Of a stretch of 12,479 bases of DNA, positions 6,487 through 12,479 are shown piece after piece (position 1 is the first letter of the stretch; every line of letters begins with the position of its first letter). A program made the translations under genes and the position numbers. The notes below the pieces were generated by a model. The model did no database searches. It saw nothing but the letters and a program-made list of their open reading frames with translations, and was not told the origin of the DNA. Source of the DNA: VRUE01 sp036271315 (GTDB taxonomy: Bacteria > Actinomycetota > Thermoleophilia > Solirubrobacterales > 70-9); the NCBI GenBank assembly GCA_036271315.1, contig DATBAV010000001.1, positions 1-12,479 on the forward strand, written 5' to 3'.

Positions 6487-6864
6487 ATGTCGCGCTTCTT
6501 GCACACGTGCTACCGAATCGGCGAGATCGACCGCTCGGTCGCCTTCTACGAAAAGATCGGATTCGAAGAGACCGGCCGCATGCCGATCGGCGACGAGGCG
6601 ATCAACGTCTTCATGAACATCCCGGGCGAGGACCCCGTCCTCGAGCTGACCTACAACCACGGCGTCACCGGCTACGAGCACGGCAACGGCTACAACCACA
6701 TCGCCCTCGCCGTCGACGACCTCGACGCCACCCTCGAGGGCCTCTCCGCCGCCGGCATCGAGCCGGAAAAGCCGCCCTACCGCCCTGGCGGCCGCACCGA
6801 GGGCCACCGCATCGCCTTCATCCGCGACCCCGACGGCTACCGCATCGAGCTGATCGGCGAGTAG
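6487..6864 (+). CDS. Glyoxalase I-like lyase (lactoylglutathione lyase family, VOC fold)
   Basis: This 125-aa cytoplasmic metalloenzyme belongs to the vicinal-oxygen-chelate superfamily. It is closest in style to GloA, which isomerises the methylglyoxal-thiol hemithioacetal. All four expected metal ligands of the GloA pattern are in place: H6 (RFLHTCYRIG), E53 (LELTYNHG), H71 (YNHIALAVDD) and E121 (GYRIELIGE). The paired beta-alpha-beta-beta-beta modules (about 3-58 and 68-123) and the DPDGYRIEL ending are typical. Actinobacteria generally lack glutathione, so the thiol cofactor may be another one such as mycothiol; this is inference. The gene is divergent from the PBP gene and followed 11 bases later by a small membrane protein gene. 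Confidence 0.88.
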   Translation: MSRFLHTCYRIGEIDRSVAFYEKIGFEETGRMPIGDEAINVFMNIPGEDPVLELTYNHGVTGYEHGNGYNHIALAVDDLDATLEGLSAAGIEPEKPPYRPGGRTEGHRIAFIRDPDGYRIELIGE

Positions 6865-6875
6865 CGCGTCGTGCC

Positions 6876-7181
6876 GTGAGTGACCTCGTCGCTTTCCTCA
6901 TCGGGGCGGGAGCAGGGATCCTGGTCACAATCGCAGTCCTCTGGCAGAAGCGCGAGGAGGTGGCTACAGCCTGGCAGAGAAGGGTCGCTCCTCGAGCGAC
7001 ACTCTCTCACCGCCGCCCGACGATCGCCGTTCATGCTCTGGCGGCACTTGGTTCCGTTTATGTCGCGGTAGAGACCGGCGACAGCACGGTTCGCGCGATC
7101 AGCCTTCTTGTCTGCCTGGTCGCCGTAGCTTCGATCGGTGCGCTTCTGCTGAAGGACCAGCGGTCCCGACGCTCTCCCTAA
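6876..7181 (+). CDS. Small three-helix membrane protein, function unknown
   Basis: This is an open frame of 101 codons starting at GTG 6876, eleven bases after the glyoxalase stop. Hydrophobic segments at about residues 4-23, 49-66 and 73-92 are separated by basic/polar stretches (QKREEVATAWQRR after the first helix), and the tail KDQRSRRSP is basic. This matches a small inner-membrane protein with positive cytoplasmic loops. No family was recognised. The same frame is open further upstream but overlaps the glyoxalase gene, so GTG 6876 is the sensible start; no clear ribosome binding site is present. Third-position G/C bias is weaker than in the neighbours, so it may be recently acquired or fast-evolving. 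It may be co-transcribed with the glyoxalase gene. Confidence 0.5.
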   Translation: MSDLVAFLIGAGAGILVTIAVLWQKREEVATAWQRRVAPRATLSHRRPTIAVHALAALGSVYVAVETGDSTVRAISLLVCLVAVASIGALLLKDQRSRRSP

Positions 7182-7221
7182 CTAGTTCGCCGCGAGTGGG
7201 AAGTTTTCGGGAGGCCGGAGG

Positions 7222-7545
7222 TTAGGCGGCAGTTGCTTCTGCCGATTCCCGTGAAAAGAACCGTCGAGTCTCCGGGACCAATAGAAGGATCAGATCCACG
7301 CCGATCCAGACGAGATAGAGCCACGAGTCGTGGTCGGCGATGTAGCTGGGAGCGGCAATGACCTGTGCGACGATGGCGAGGAACCAGGCAATCCGGTTCT
7401 GCCTCAGCAGGAAGTAAGCGAAAAGCAGCGCGATCGGTAGTGAGAAATTTCTACTGCCTACTGCCTGTGACGGAGCATCCGAGAGGCCAGCGCTGAGAGG
7501 CCGTTCGGGAAGCTCCGCGTGTGCGACTGGCTTTCGAACGGCCTC
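7222..7545 (-). pseudogene. Start-less remnant of a small membrane-protein gene downstream of the multicopper oxidase
   Basis: A 107-codon frame is open from just after the oxidase stop (7548-7546, same frame) to TAA at 7224-7222, but it contains no ATG, GTG or TTG before its membrane part. From 7449 onward it reads like a genuine small membrane protein: helix SLPIALLFAYFLL, then RQNRIAWFLAIVAQVIA, then WLYLVWIGVDLILLLVPE and the ending TRRFFSRES. This helix pattern with a basic 'RRFF' end resembles uncharacterised actinobacterial membrane proteins of about 120-150 residues that have further N-terminal helices. The 5' end appears lost where the 19-bp inverted repeat lies. Alternatives are initiation at a rare codon or readthrough of the oxidase stop. 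The whole stretch 7182-7545 otherwise holds no intact gene. Confidence 0.45.
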
Positions 7546-7553
7546 TCAGCGCT
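7489..7553 (-). repeat. 19-bp perfect inverted repeat at the 3' end of the multicopper oxidase gene
   Basis: Bases 7489-7507 (AGCGCTGAGAGGCCGTTCG) are the exact reverse complement of 7535-7553, with a 27-base loop. The right arm overlaps the oxidase stop codon (7546-7548). In the oxidase mRNA this makes a very stable hairpin at the end of the reading frame, a plausible transcription stop or 3'-protecting structure, although no U-run follows. GAGAGGCC also occurs as a direct repeat at 7481-7488 and 7495-7502. It may instead be the scar of a lost mobile element or a dispersed repeat. Confidence 0.8.
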
Positions 7554-9162
7554 CAACCACCTCGAACTGGGTCATCAAGCCGTGATCCTCGTGGTCGAGC
7601 ATGTGGCAGTGGATGACGAACTTGCCGAGGTAGTCGGCGAGGTGGCCGGCGACGAGGATGCGTTCGTTGGGATAGAGGAAGAAGGTCTCCTTGAGGCAGT
7701 CTTCCCAGGGCGGCGGCGGCTTGCCGTTGCGCGAGAGCAGGTACCAGTCGGTCATGTGCAGGTGCATCATGTGGGCGACGTTGGTGCGGTTGACGATCTC
7801 CCAGGTCTTGACCGAGCCGAGCTTGGGATGGGCGTCGGCGCGATCCGGGTTGAAGGTGCGCCCGTTGATTTCCCAGCGCGTCTTGAAGAGACCGCCGATC
7901 GAGATCGTCCAGGTGTGGTCGGGCTTGCGCGAAGCGCGCTTGGTCCAGTCGGGTAGCGGACGCAGCCTGCGGGGCACGCGCGTGCGGTCCTCGCGGCGCC
8001 GCGAATCGACCTTGAACTGCATCAGCGCGCCGACGTAGGCGTGTGAGCCCAACGGGTGCCTGGCGCCGTGGCGAGGGCCGCTGCGCAGCTCGACCGACTC
8101 GCCCCGGGCCTCGCTGAAGTCGACGATCAGCTCGACCCGCTCGGCCGGCCCGATCAGGATCTCCTCGCGCCGCACCGGCCGTGGCATCAAGCCGCTGTCG
8201 GTGCCGATCTGAACCATCTGCGCGCGGTTGGAGAGATAGAGGTTGTAGGAGCGAAACTGCGAGGCGTTGAGGATGCGCAGGCGGTAGCGCTGAGCACTGA
8301 CCCGGTGGTGGGGCAGGTGGACGCCGTTGACCAGGATCGTGTGGGCGTTGATCCCGTCGGCGGGCGGGCGCCGGTTGGTGAACGGGTCGGCGAGCTGGTT
8401 GTGGTCATCGAAGGAGCGATCGACCAGCATCAGCGGCAAATCGCGCTCGCCACTCGGCAGGGGCAGGCCGGCCTCGAATTCGTCGTCGACGATCCACATT
8501 CCCGCCAAGCCGTGCCAGACGTTGCGCGCCGTGCGATCGAGGCGATGGTCGTGGTACCACTGGAAAGCGGCCCGTTCCGGCTCGCCGTCCTCGATCAGGT
8601 CGTAGACGTAGGTGCGCCGGCCGCCCGGCTCGAGCAGCAGGTCGTTGCCCGACTGGCGAGGCGAGAGGTCGCGCGGGATGTCGCAGTAGAAGGAGGTGGC
8701 GTGCGATGCCGTAAGGCCGCCGGGCTGTCCGTCGAATTGCGTGCGGTTGTGGCCGCCGTGCAGGTGGACGGTGAGCTCGCCCACCGACGGCGGCAGTTCG
8801 TGGTGGAAGGTGACCTCGGTGCGCTGACCGGCGGGACGGCGGATGGTCGGACCGGGAAACGTCCCACCGTAGGTCCACATCCGGGTCGGCCGACCCGGCA
8901 GCGCCTGCACCTCGGCCTCGCGGATTGGGATGTCCAGCCGCGGGCCGCTGAGCACCGCCGGGACTGGCAGCGGCACCCGAAAGGGCTCGCCCCGCCTGGG
9001 GCTGGTCGGCGGGCTCGGGGAGAGCAGCGCACCCGGCCGCAGGCCGAGCGGCAAAGCCGTGGCCAGGGCCCCGCTGCCCAGGGCGCCGAGAAAAGCTCGG
9101 CGCCCCAGGCGCGGTGACTCTGAGGGAGAACCAGGCGTGTTTCTAGACCCCTGGAACCCCAA
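7546..9162 (-). CDS. Tat-exported multicopper oxidase (CotA/CueO-like, three cupredoxin domains)
   Basis: This 538-aa enzyme should oxidise a substrate and reduce O2 to water outside the membrane. A twin-arginine signal (GRRAFLGALGSGALATALP, about 20-38) is present. Copper motifs are complete: HLHGGH (H133, H135), YHDH (H204, H206) with WHG (H217), HMMHLH (H464, H467, H469) and HCHMLDHEDHGLM (H518, C519, H520, H524). Ten residues after C519 the usual axial Met is replaced by L529. That change is linked to higher redox potential in laccases. The only possible start is TTG at 9162-9160, overlapping the end of the cupredoxin gene by 20 bp, so translation is probably coupled. The substrate (Cu(I), Mn(II), phenols or bilirubin) cannot be told from sequence. 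Confidence 0.93.
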   Translation of the reverse strand: MGFQGSRNTPGSPSESPRLGRRAFLGALGSGALATALPLGLRPGALLSPSPPTSPRRGEPFRVPLPVPAVLSGPRLDIPIREAEVQALPGRPTRMWTYGGTFPGPTIRRPAGQRTEVTFHHELPPSVGELTVHLHGGHNRTQFDGQPGGLTASHATSFYCDIPRDLSPRQSGNDLLLEPGGRRTYVYDLIEDGEPERAAFQWYHDHRLDRTARNVWHGLAGMWIVDDEFEAGLPLPSGERDLPLMLVDRSFDDHNQLADPFTNRRPPADGINAHTILVNGVHLPHHRVSAQRYRLRILNASQFRSYNLYLSNRAQMVQIGTDSGLMPRPVRREEILIGPAERVELIVDFSEARGESVELRSGPRHGARHPLGSHAYVGALMQFKVDSRRREDRTRVPRRLRPLPDWTKRASRKPDHTWTISIGGLFKTRWEINGRTFNPDRADAHPKLGSVKTWEIVNRTNVAHMMHLHMTDWYLLSRNGKPPPPWEDCLKETFFLYPNERILVAGHLADYLGKFVIHCHMLDHEDHGLMTQFEVVER

Positions 9163-9730
9163 CAGCGGTCGGAGCCACTACTTCGATCGAGCCGTGCATC
9201 CAGGGATGGATGGCGCACATGAAGTAGATCGTCGTGCCGGCGGCCGCGGAGACCTTCTGCACGATCGAGGCTTTCGGTTTCGTCCCGGTGAACCAGGAGT
9301 CGCCCTTTTTGGTCAGGCTGCCGAGCGTGTCCCAGCCTTCGAGGCCGACTTCGACCGGGTTCACTTTTACCGGCCCGTTGGCGGTGGCGCCGTGCCATTT
9401 GGCGATCGACATGCAGATGTGATTCGGCGTGAAGCAGGTCTGGCGCGCCTTCGGCGTCTTCGGGATCGAGCCCTTGGTGACCAGCGAGAAGGTGTGCGGA
9501 CCGACCTTTTTCGCGTTGGTCTGGTTCAGGACCTCGAGTTCGGCGCCACTGGCGATCGTTTTTGGCGCTTCGAAACGCAGGCCGCCTTTGCCTTCCTTGA
9601 TGAAGACCGTGTTGGCGGGACCGAGTTCGGCGGCGTTTGCCATCGCCGGGGCGAGGGCAAAGACCACGATCAGACCAGCGGCGATCGCGATGATCCCCTT
9701 GGCCGAGACACGGGAAAGTCGCTCGTTCAA
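9143..9730 (-). CDS. Exported type 1 copper protein (cupredoxin/plastocyanin-like)
   Basis: This 195-aa secreted electron carrier has a signal peptide at about 1-33 (basic start, hydrophobic AIAAGLIVVFALAPA, cleavage near ANA). The cupredoxin ligands are H79 (GPHTF) and C172, H175 and M178 in MCAIHPWMHG. The C-x2-H-x2-M spacing is that of amicyanin and pseudoazurin. An insertion at about 86-150, with C99 and C106 as a possible disulfide, makes it longer than a minimal cupredoxin. I chose TTG 9730-9728 because AAGGAG lies six bases upstream and a signal peptide follows at once. A longer frame to 9805 would put 25 residues before it and destroy the export signal. It overlaps the oxidase gene and is likely its redox partner. 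Confidence 0.88.
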   Translation of the reverse strand: MNERLSRVSAKGIIAIAAGLIVVFALAPAMANAAELGPANTVFIKEGKGGLRFEAPKTIASGAELEVLNQTNAKKVGPHTFSLVTKGSIPKTPKARQTCFTPNHICMSIAKWHGATANGPVKVNPVEVGLEGWDTLGSLTKKGDSWFTGTKPKASIVQKVSAAAGTTIYFMCAIHPWMHGSIEVVAPTAVGVPGV

Positions 9731-9736
9731 CTTGCT

Positions 9737-9742
9737 CTCCTT
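9737..9742 (-). promoter_or_regulatory. Ribosome binding site that sets the cupredoxin TTG start
   Basis: AAGGAG on the minus strand ends six bases before TTG 9730-9728. It is among the clearest Shine-Dalgarno motifs in the window and supports this start over the upstream TTG at 9805. Confidence 0.75.
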
Positions 9743-9780
9743 CTGGGGCAAATCCCAGCCCCTGGACAAATGGACGAAAG

Positions 9781-9809
9781 AATGTAAACAGGTGGTGCGC
9801 AGCAATCAA
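9781..9809 (-). promoter_or_regulatory. Promoter of the cupredoxin-multicopper oxidase unit
   Basis: On the minus strand TTGATT (9809-9804) is followed, after exactly 17 bases, by TACATT (9786-9781), a good sigma-70-like pair with four of six matches in each box. The predicted transcription start near 9774 gives a leader of about 44 bases carrying the ribosome binding site. No copper-responsive operator was recognised. Confidence 0.5.
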
Positions 9810-9845
9810 GTCCACCTCGGCCGCCAAATCAGCGAACATGCCCGC

Positions 9846-11414
9846 GTGAGCGAGGTCGAACGGGAGGATTTGGCGGAGGTTCTGTCCCGGCGCAACCTCA
9901 CCCAAGACGAGGCGCGCCGCGAGGCGATCGACCGTCGCCACGCCAAGGGCGGTCGCAGCGCCCGCGAGAACCTCGAAGACCTCGTCGATCCCGGTTCCTT
10001 CGTCGAGTACGGGCGCTTCGCGATCGCCGCCCAGCGCGGCCGCCGCGAGCTCGATGACCTGGTCGCCAACACGCCGGCCGACGGGTTGATCGGCGGCACG
10101 GCACGGATCAACGGTGAGCTCTTCGGCGAGCACGCCGCCTGCGCCGTGCTCTCCTACGACTACACCGTGCTGGCCGGAACCCAGGGCGCCCTCGGCCACC
10201 GCAAGAAGGACCGGCTCTTCGAGCTGATCGAGCGGATGCGCCTGCCAACCGTCTTCTTCGCCGAGGGCGGCGGCGGGCGCCCCGGCGACACCGACTACCC
10301 GGTCGTCTCGGCGCTCGACACCCGCGCCTTCGCGCTCTGGGCCGGCCTCTCGGGCCTGGTGCCGCGGATCGCCGTCGTCGCCGGCCGCTGCTTCGCCGGC
10401 AACGCCGTGATCGCCGGCTGCGCCGACCTGATCGTCGCCACCGAGAACATCTCGCTCGGCATGGGCGGGCCGGCGATGATCGAGGGTGGCGGCCTGGGCA
10501 AGGTCGACCCCGACGAAGTCGGGCCGATCGCGATGCAGGCGTCAAACGGAGTCGTCGACCTGGTCGTCACCGACGAGGCCGCGGCAACGGCGGCGACCAA
10601 GCGCCTGCTCGGCTACTTCCAGGGAGCGCTGCCGGCGGGCGATGCCCCGGACCAGGCGACGCTGCGCGACGCCGTCCCCGAGCGCCAGCGCCGCGCCTAC
10701 GCGGTGGCGCCGATCGTCGAGACGCTGGCCGACGCGGGCTCGGCGACCTTCCTGCGCGAGCGCTTCGCGCCGGAGATGGTGACGGCGCTGATCAGGATCG
10801 AAGGACGGCCGCTCGGGGTGATCGCCAACGACACCAGACACGTCGCCGGCGCAATCACCAGCGATGCCGCCGACAAGGCATCTCGCTTCCTACAGCTCTG
10901 CGATGCCTTCGACCTGCCGGTCGTCTCGCTCCTCGATACGCCGGGGATGATGGTCGGCCCCGAGGCCGAGGCGACCGGCCTGGTCCGCCACGCCTCGCGC
11001 CTGCTGCTCGCCGGCGCGGCGCTGCGGGTGCCGCTGATCGCCGTGATCCTGCGCCGCGGCTATGGCCTCGGCGCCCAGGCGATGACCGGCGGCAGCATGC
11101 ACGAGCCGCTACTGACCCTGGCCTGGCCCTCCGCCCACCTCGGGCCGATGGGCCTGGAGGGCGCGGTGCGGCTCGCCCTGCGCAAGGAGCTCGAGGCGAT
11201 CGCCGACGAGGGCGAGCGTGAGCAGCGCGTCCGCGACCTCACTGCCGCCGCCGAGGAGAATGCCAAGGCGCTCAACGCGGCGGCGCTGTTCGAGATCGAC
11301 GACGTGATCGACCCGGCCGAGACGCGCTCGCTTATCGCCTCGACGCTGGCCGCGGCGCAGGCGCACCCCGGCGGCGAGCGAGACGAGCGCCGGCGCTACG
11401 TCGACGCCTGGTAG
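9846..11414 (+). CDS. Acyl-CoA carboxylase, carboxyltransferase (beta) subunit
   Basis: This 522-aa member of the crotonase-fold carboxyltransferase family (AccD/PccB/MccB type) moves the carboxyl group from carboxybiotin to an acyl-CoA. The length matches the usual 510-540. The N-terminal half has RHAKGGRSARENLEDLVDPG and the oxyanion-hole glycines GGGGRPGD (141-148) and RCFAGNAVIAG (181-191). The C-terminal half has LLDTPGMMVGPEAE, ILRRGYGLGAQAMTGGS and WPSAHLGPMGLEGA. GTG 9846 is preferred because homology begins soon after it. GTGs at 9792 and 9795 are in frame but would run into the divergent promoter; no ribosome binding site decides. No biotin carboxylase or biotin carrier gene is nearby, so the partner and acyl-CoA specificity (acetyl, propionyl or branched) remain open. 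Confidence 0.9.
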   Translation: MSEVEREDLAEVLSRRNLTQDEARREAIDRRHAKGGRSARENLEDLVDPGSFVEYGRFAIAAQRGRRELDDLVANTPADGLIGGTARINGELFGEHAACAVLSYDYTVLAGTQGALGHRKKDRLFELIERMRLPTVFFAEGGGGRPGDTDYPVVSALDTRAFALWAGLSGLVPRIAVVAGRCFAGNAVIAGCADLIVATENISLGMGGPAMIEGGGLGKVDPDEVGPIAMQASNGVVDLVVTDEAAATAATKRLLGYFQGALPAGDAPDQATLRDAVPERQRRAYAVAPIVETLADAGSATFLRERFAPEMVTALIRIEGRPLGVIANDTRHVAGAITSDAADKASRFLQLCDAFDLPVVSLLDTPGMMVGPEAEATGLVRHASRLLLAGAALRVPLIAVILRRGYGLGAQAMTGGSMHEPLLTLAWPSAHLGPMGLEGAVRLALRKELEAIADEGEREQRVRDLTAAAEENAKALNAAALFEIDDVIDPAETRSLIASTLAAAQAHPGGERDERRRYVDAW

Positions 11415-11426
11415 TCCCGCAGGCGC

Positions 11427-12425
11427 TCAGCGGTTGACCGGCGACATGTCGGCGTAGCGGTCGCCGGCGGCGGCGCCCACCGGCGCGACCTCGTCGATCC
11501 GCCGCAGGTCCTCCTCGCTCAGCTCCACCTCGACCGCCGCCACGTTCTCCTCCAGGTAGTGGCGGTGCTTGGTCCCCGGGATCGGCGCCAAGTCCTCGCC
11601 CTGGGCCAACACCCAGGCCAATGCCAGCTGGCCGGCGGTGACGCCCTTCTCGGCGGCGATCTCCTCGACCCGCTCGACCAGCCCCAGGTTGCGCTCGAAG
11701 TTCTCGCCTTCGAAGCGCGGGTTGACGCGACGGAAGTCGTCCTCGGGCAGGTCCTCGGCGGAGCGGAAGCGGCCGGTGAGGAAGCCGCGGCCAAGCGGGC
11801 TGTAGGGGACGAAGCCGATGCCGAGCTCGCGCAGCGTCGGCAGGATCTCGTCCTCGGGGTCGCGGCTCCAGAGCGAGTACTCGGTCTGCAGGGCGGAGAT
11901 CGGGTGGGTGGCGTGGGCGCGGCGGATCGTCTCCGGCGCCGCCTCGGAGAGGCCGAGGTGGCGCACCTTGCCCTGCTCGACCAGTTCCGCCATCGCGCCG
12001 ACGGTCTCCTCGATCGGCACCTTCGGATCGACGCGGTGCTGGTAGTAGACGTCGATCACGTCGACGTCGAGCCGCATCAGCGAGTCCTCGCAGGCCTGTC
12101 GCACGTAGTCGGGATGCCCGTTGATGCCGAGGCGCTCGCCTTTCGGGCCGCGCATGTTGCCGAACTTCGTCGCGAGCACGACCTCGCCGCGCCGGCCCTT
12201 GATGGCGCGGCCGACGAGTTCCTCGTTGACGAACGGGCCGTACATGTCGGCGGTGTCGAGGAACGTGACGCCGAGGTCGAGCGCGCGCTGCAGGGTCGCG
12301 AGGCTCTCGTCCCAGTCGGTCGGGCCGTAGTTCGCGCTCATGCCCATGCAGCCCAGGCCCTGAGCTGAAACGGTCAGGGCCGAGTCGGTCAGGCCGTCGC
12401 CGAGAACAGTCGTGGAGATCGTCAT
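11427..12425 (-). CDS. NADPH-dependent aldo/keto reductase (YakC/PdxI-like)
   Basis: This 332-aa cytoplasmic (beta/alpha)8-barrel oxidoreductase reduces aldehydes or ketones. The catalytic tetrad is complete: D57 and Y62 (FLDTADMYGP), K87 (LATKFGN) and H130 (VYYQHRVDP). The strand motif GLGCMGMS, the HLGLSEA strand and the C-terminal IPGTKHRHYLEEN region, which should contact the NADPH phosphate, are typical of the AKR13-like group. The natural substrate is not predictable; pyridoxal reduction or general carbonyl detoxification are candidates. The ATG at 12425 lies seven bases after a TAGAGT box, so the mRNA is probably leaderless. It converges on the carboxyltransferase gene with a 12-base gap that shows no terminator hairpin. 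Confidence 0.93.
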   Translation of the reverse strand: MTISTTVLGDGLTDSALTVSAQGLGCMGMSANYGPTDWDESLATLQRALDLGVTFLDTADMYGPFVNEELVGRAIKGRRGEVVLATKFGNMRGPKGERLGINGHPDYVRQACEDSLMRLDVDVIDVYYQHRVDPKVPIEETVGAMAELVEQGKVRHLGLSEAAPETIRRAHATHPISALQTEYSLWSRDPEDEILPTLRELGIGFVPYSPLGRGFLTGRFRSAEDLPEDDFRRVNPRFEGENFERNLGLVERVEEIAAEKGVTAGQLALAWVLAQGEDLAPIPGTKHRHYLEENVAAVEVELSEEDLRRIDEVAPVGAAAGDRYADMSPVNR

Positions 12426-12432
12426 GATCCCG

Positions 12433-12438
12433 ACTCTA
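12433..12438 (-). promoter_or_regulatory. Candidate -10 element for a leaderless aldo/keto reductase mRNA
   Basis: TAGAGT on the minus strand fits TAnnnT and ends seven bases before the ATG. The expected transcription start therefore falls at or next to the A of the start codon. No Shine-Dalgarno motif is present, as expected for a leaderless gene. Confidence 0.45.
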
Positions 12439-12479
12439 GGACGGCCGGCGTGGCGGGCGGGGTGGGGGCCGCGACCGCA

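Noticed and set aside
4523..6616. Long plus-strand open frames (261 and 431 codons) opposite the PBP gene
   Set aside because: They are antisense shadows of a high-GC gene with a secure product; their translations are Arg/Gly/Val/Asp-rich without any recognisable domain.
7227..7244. Short hairpin CGGCAG-TTGCTT-CTGCCG considered as a terminator for the plus-strand genes
   Set aside because: The stem is only 6 bp, no T-run follows on either strand, and it lies within the remnant frame's coding end.
8056..9117. A 353-codon plus-strand frame opposite the multicopper oxidase
   Set aside because: The minus-strand protein has every copper-binding motif; the opposite frame has biased composition and no motifs, as expected for a shadow.
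8595..10199. A 534-codon minus-strand frame spanning the cupredoxin, the promoter and part of the carboxyltransferase gene
   Set aside because: It crosses three genes and their control region in a frame that matches none of them; no domain is visible.

Overview
The window looks like chromosomal DNA from a high-GC actinobacterium. Third codon positions are strongly G/C, GTG and TTG starts are frequent, several genes sit next to TAnnnT -10 elements with almost no leader, and the protein sequences have an actinobacterial flavour. A Thermoleophilia/Solirubrobacterales-like origin is my guess from the style of the proteins; no marker gene proves it. I see no tRNA, rRNA, CRISPR array, transposase or phage gene.

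Region 1 (1-6445, all minus strand) is a potassium/turgor block. Read in the direction of transcription it is: a bifunctional class A penicillin-binding protein, a short KdpD-type sensor kinase, KdpE, a 41-residue membrane peptide, an 18-bp perfect hairpin, KdpF, KdpA and KdpC (cut by the window edge). Junctions are very tight (TGAGTG, GTGA, TGATG, TGATG), so kdpDE forms one coupled unit with the PBP and kdpFAC forms another. Two points are unusual. kdpC follows kdpA directly, so the ATPase subunit gene kdpB is not in its normal place between them. The kinase has the KdpD membrane and kinase domains but lacks the large N-terminal cytoplasmic sensory part.

Region 2 (6446-7545) starts with a divergent promoter area of about 40 bp and a glyoxalase I-like gene on the plus strand. 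An unassigned three-helix membrane protein gene follows. After it comes a less GC-rich stretch holding what looks like a start-less remnant of a membrane-protein gene (minus strand) and a 19-bp perfect inverted repeat.

Region 3 (7546-9809, minus strand) is a two-gene copper redox unit. An exported type 1 copper cupredoxin overlaps by 20 bp a Tat-exported multicopper oxidase. The upstream promoter and ribosome binding site can be seen. The two proteins probably act outside the cytoplasmic membrane, with the cupredoxin passing electrons to or from the oxidase.

Region 4 (9846-12479) holds an acyl-CoA carboxylase carboxyltransferase gene (plus strand). It converges, with a 12-bp gap, on an aldo/keto reductase gene (minus strand) that appears to be transcribed without a leader.

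The most noteworthy items are the kdpF-A-C order without kdpB, the hairpin and second small peptide in the kdp leader, the PBP-kdpDE linkage, and the cupredoxin-oxidase pair with a leucine at the expected axial copper position. I found nothing that clearly amounts to a wholly new system.
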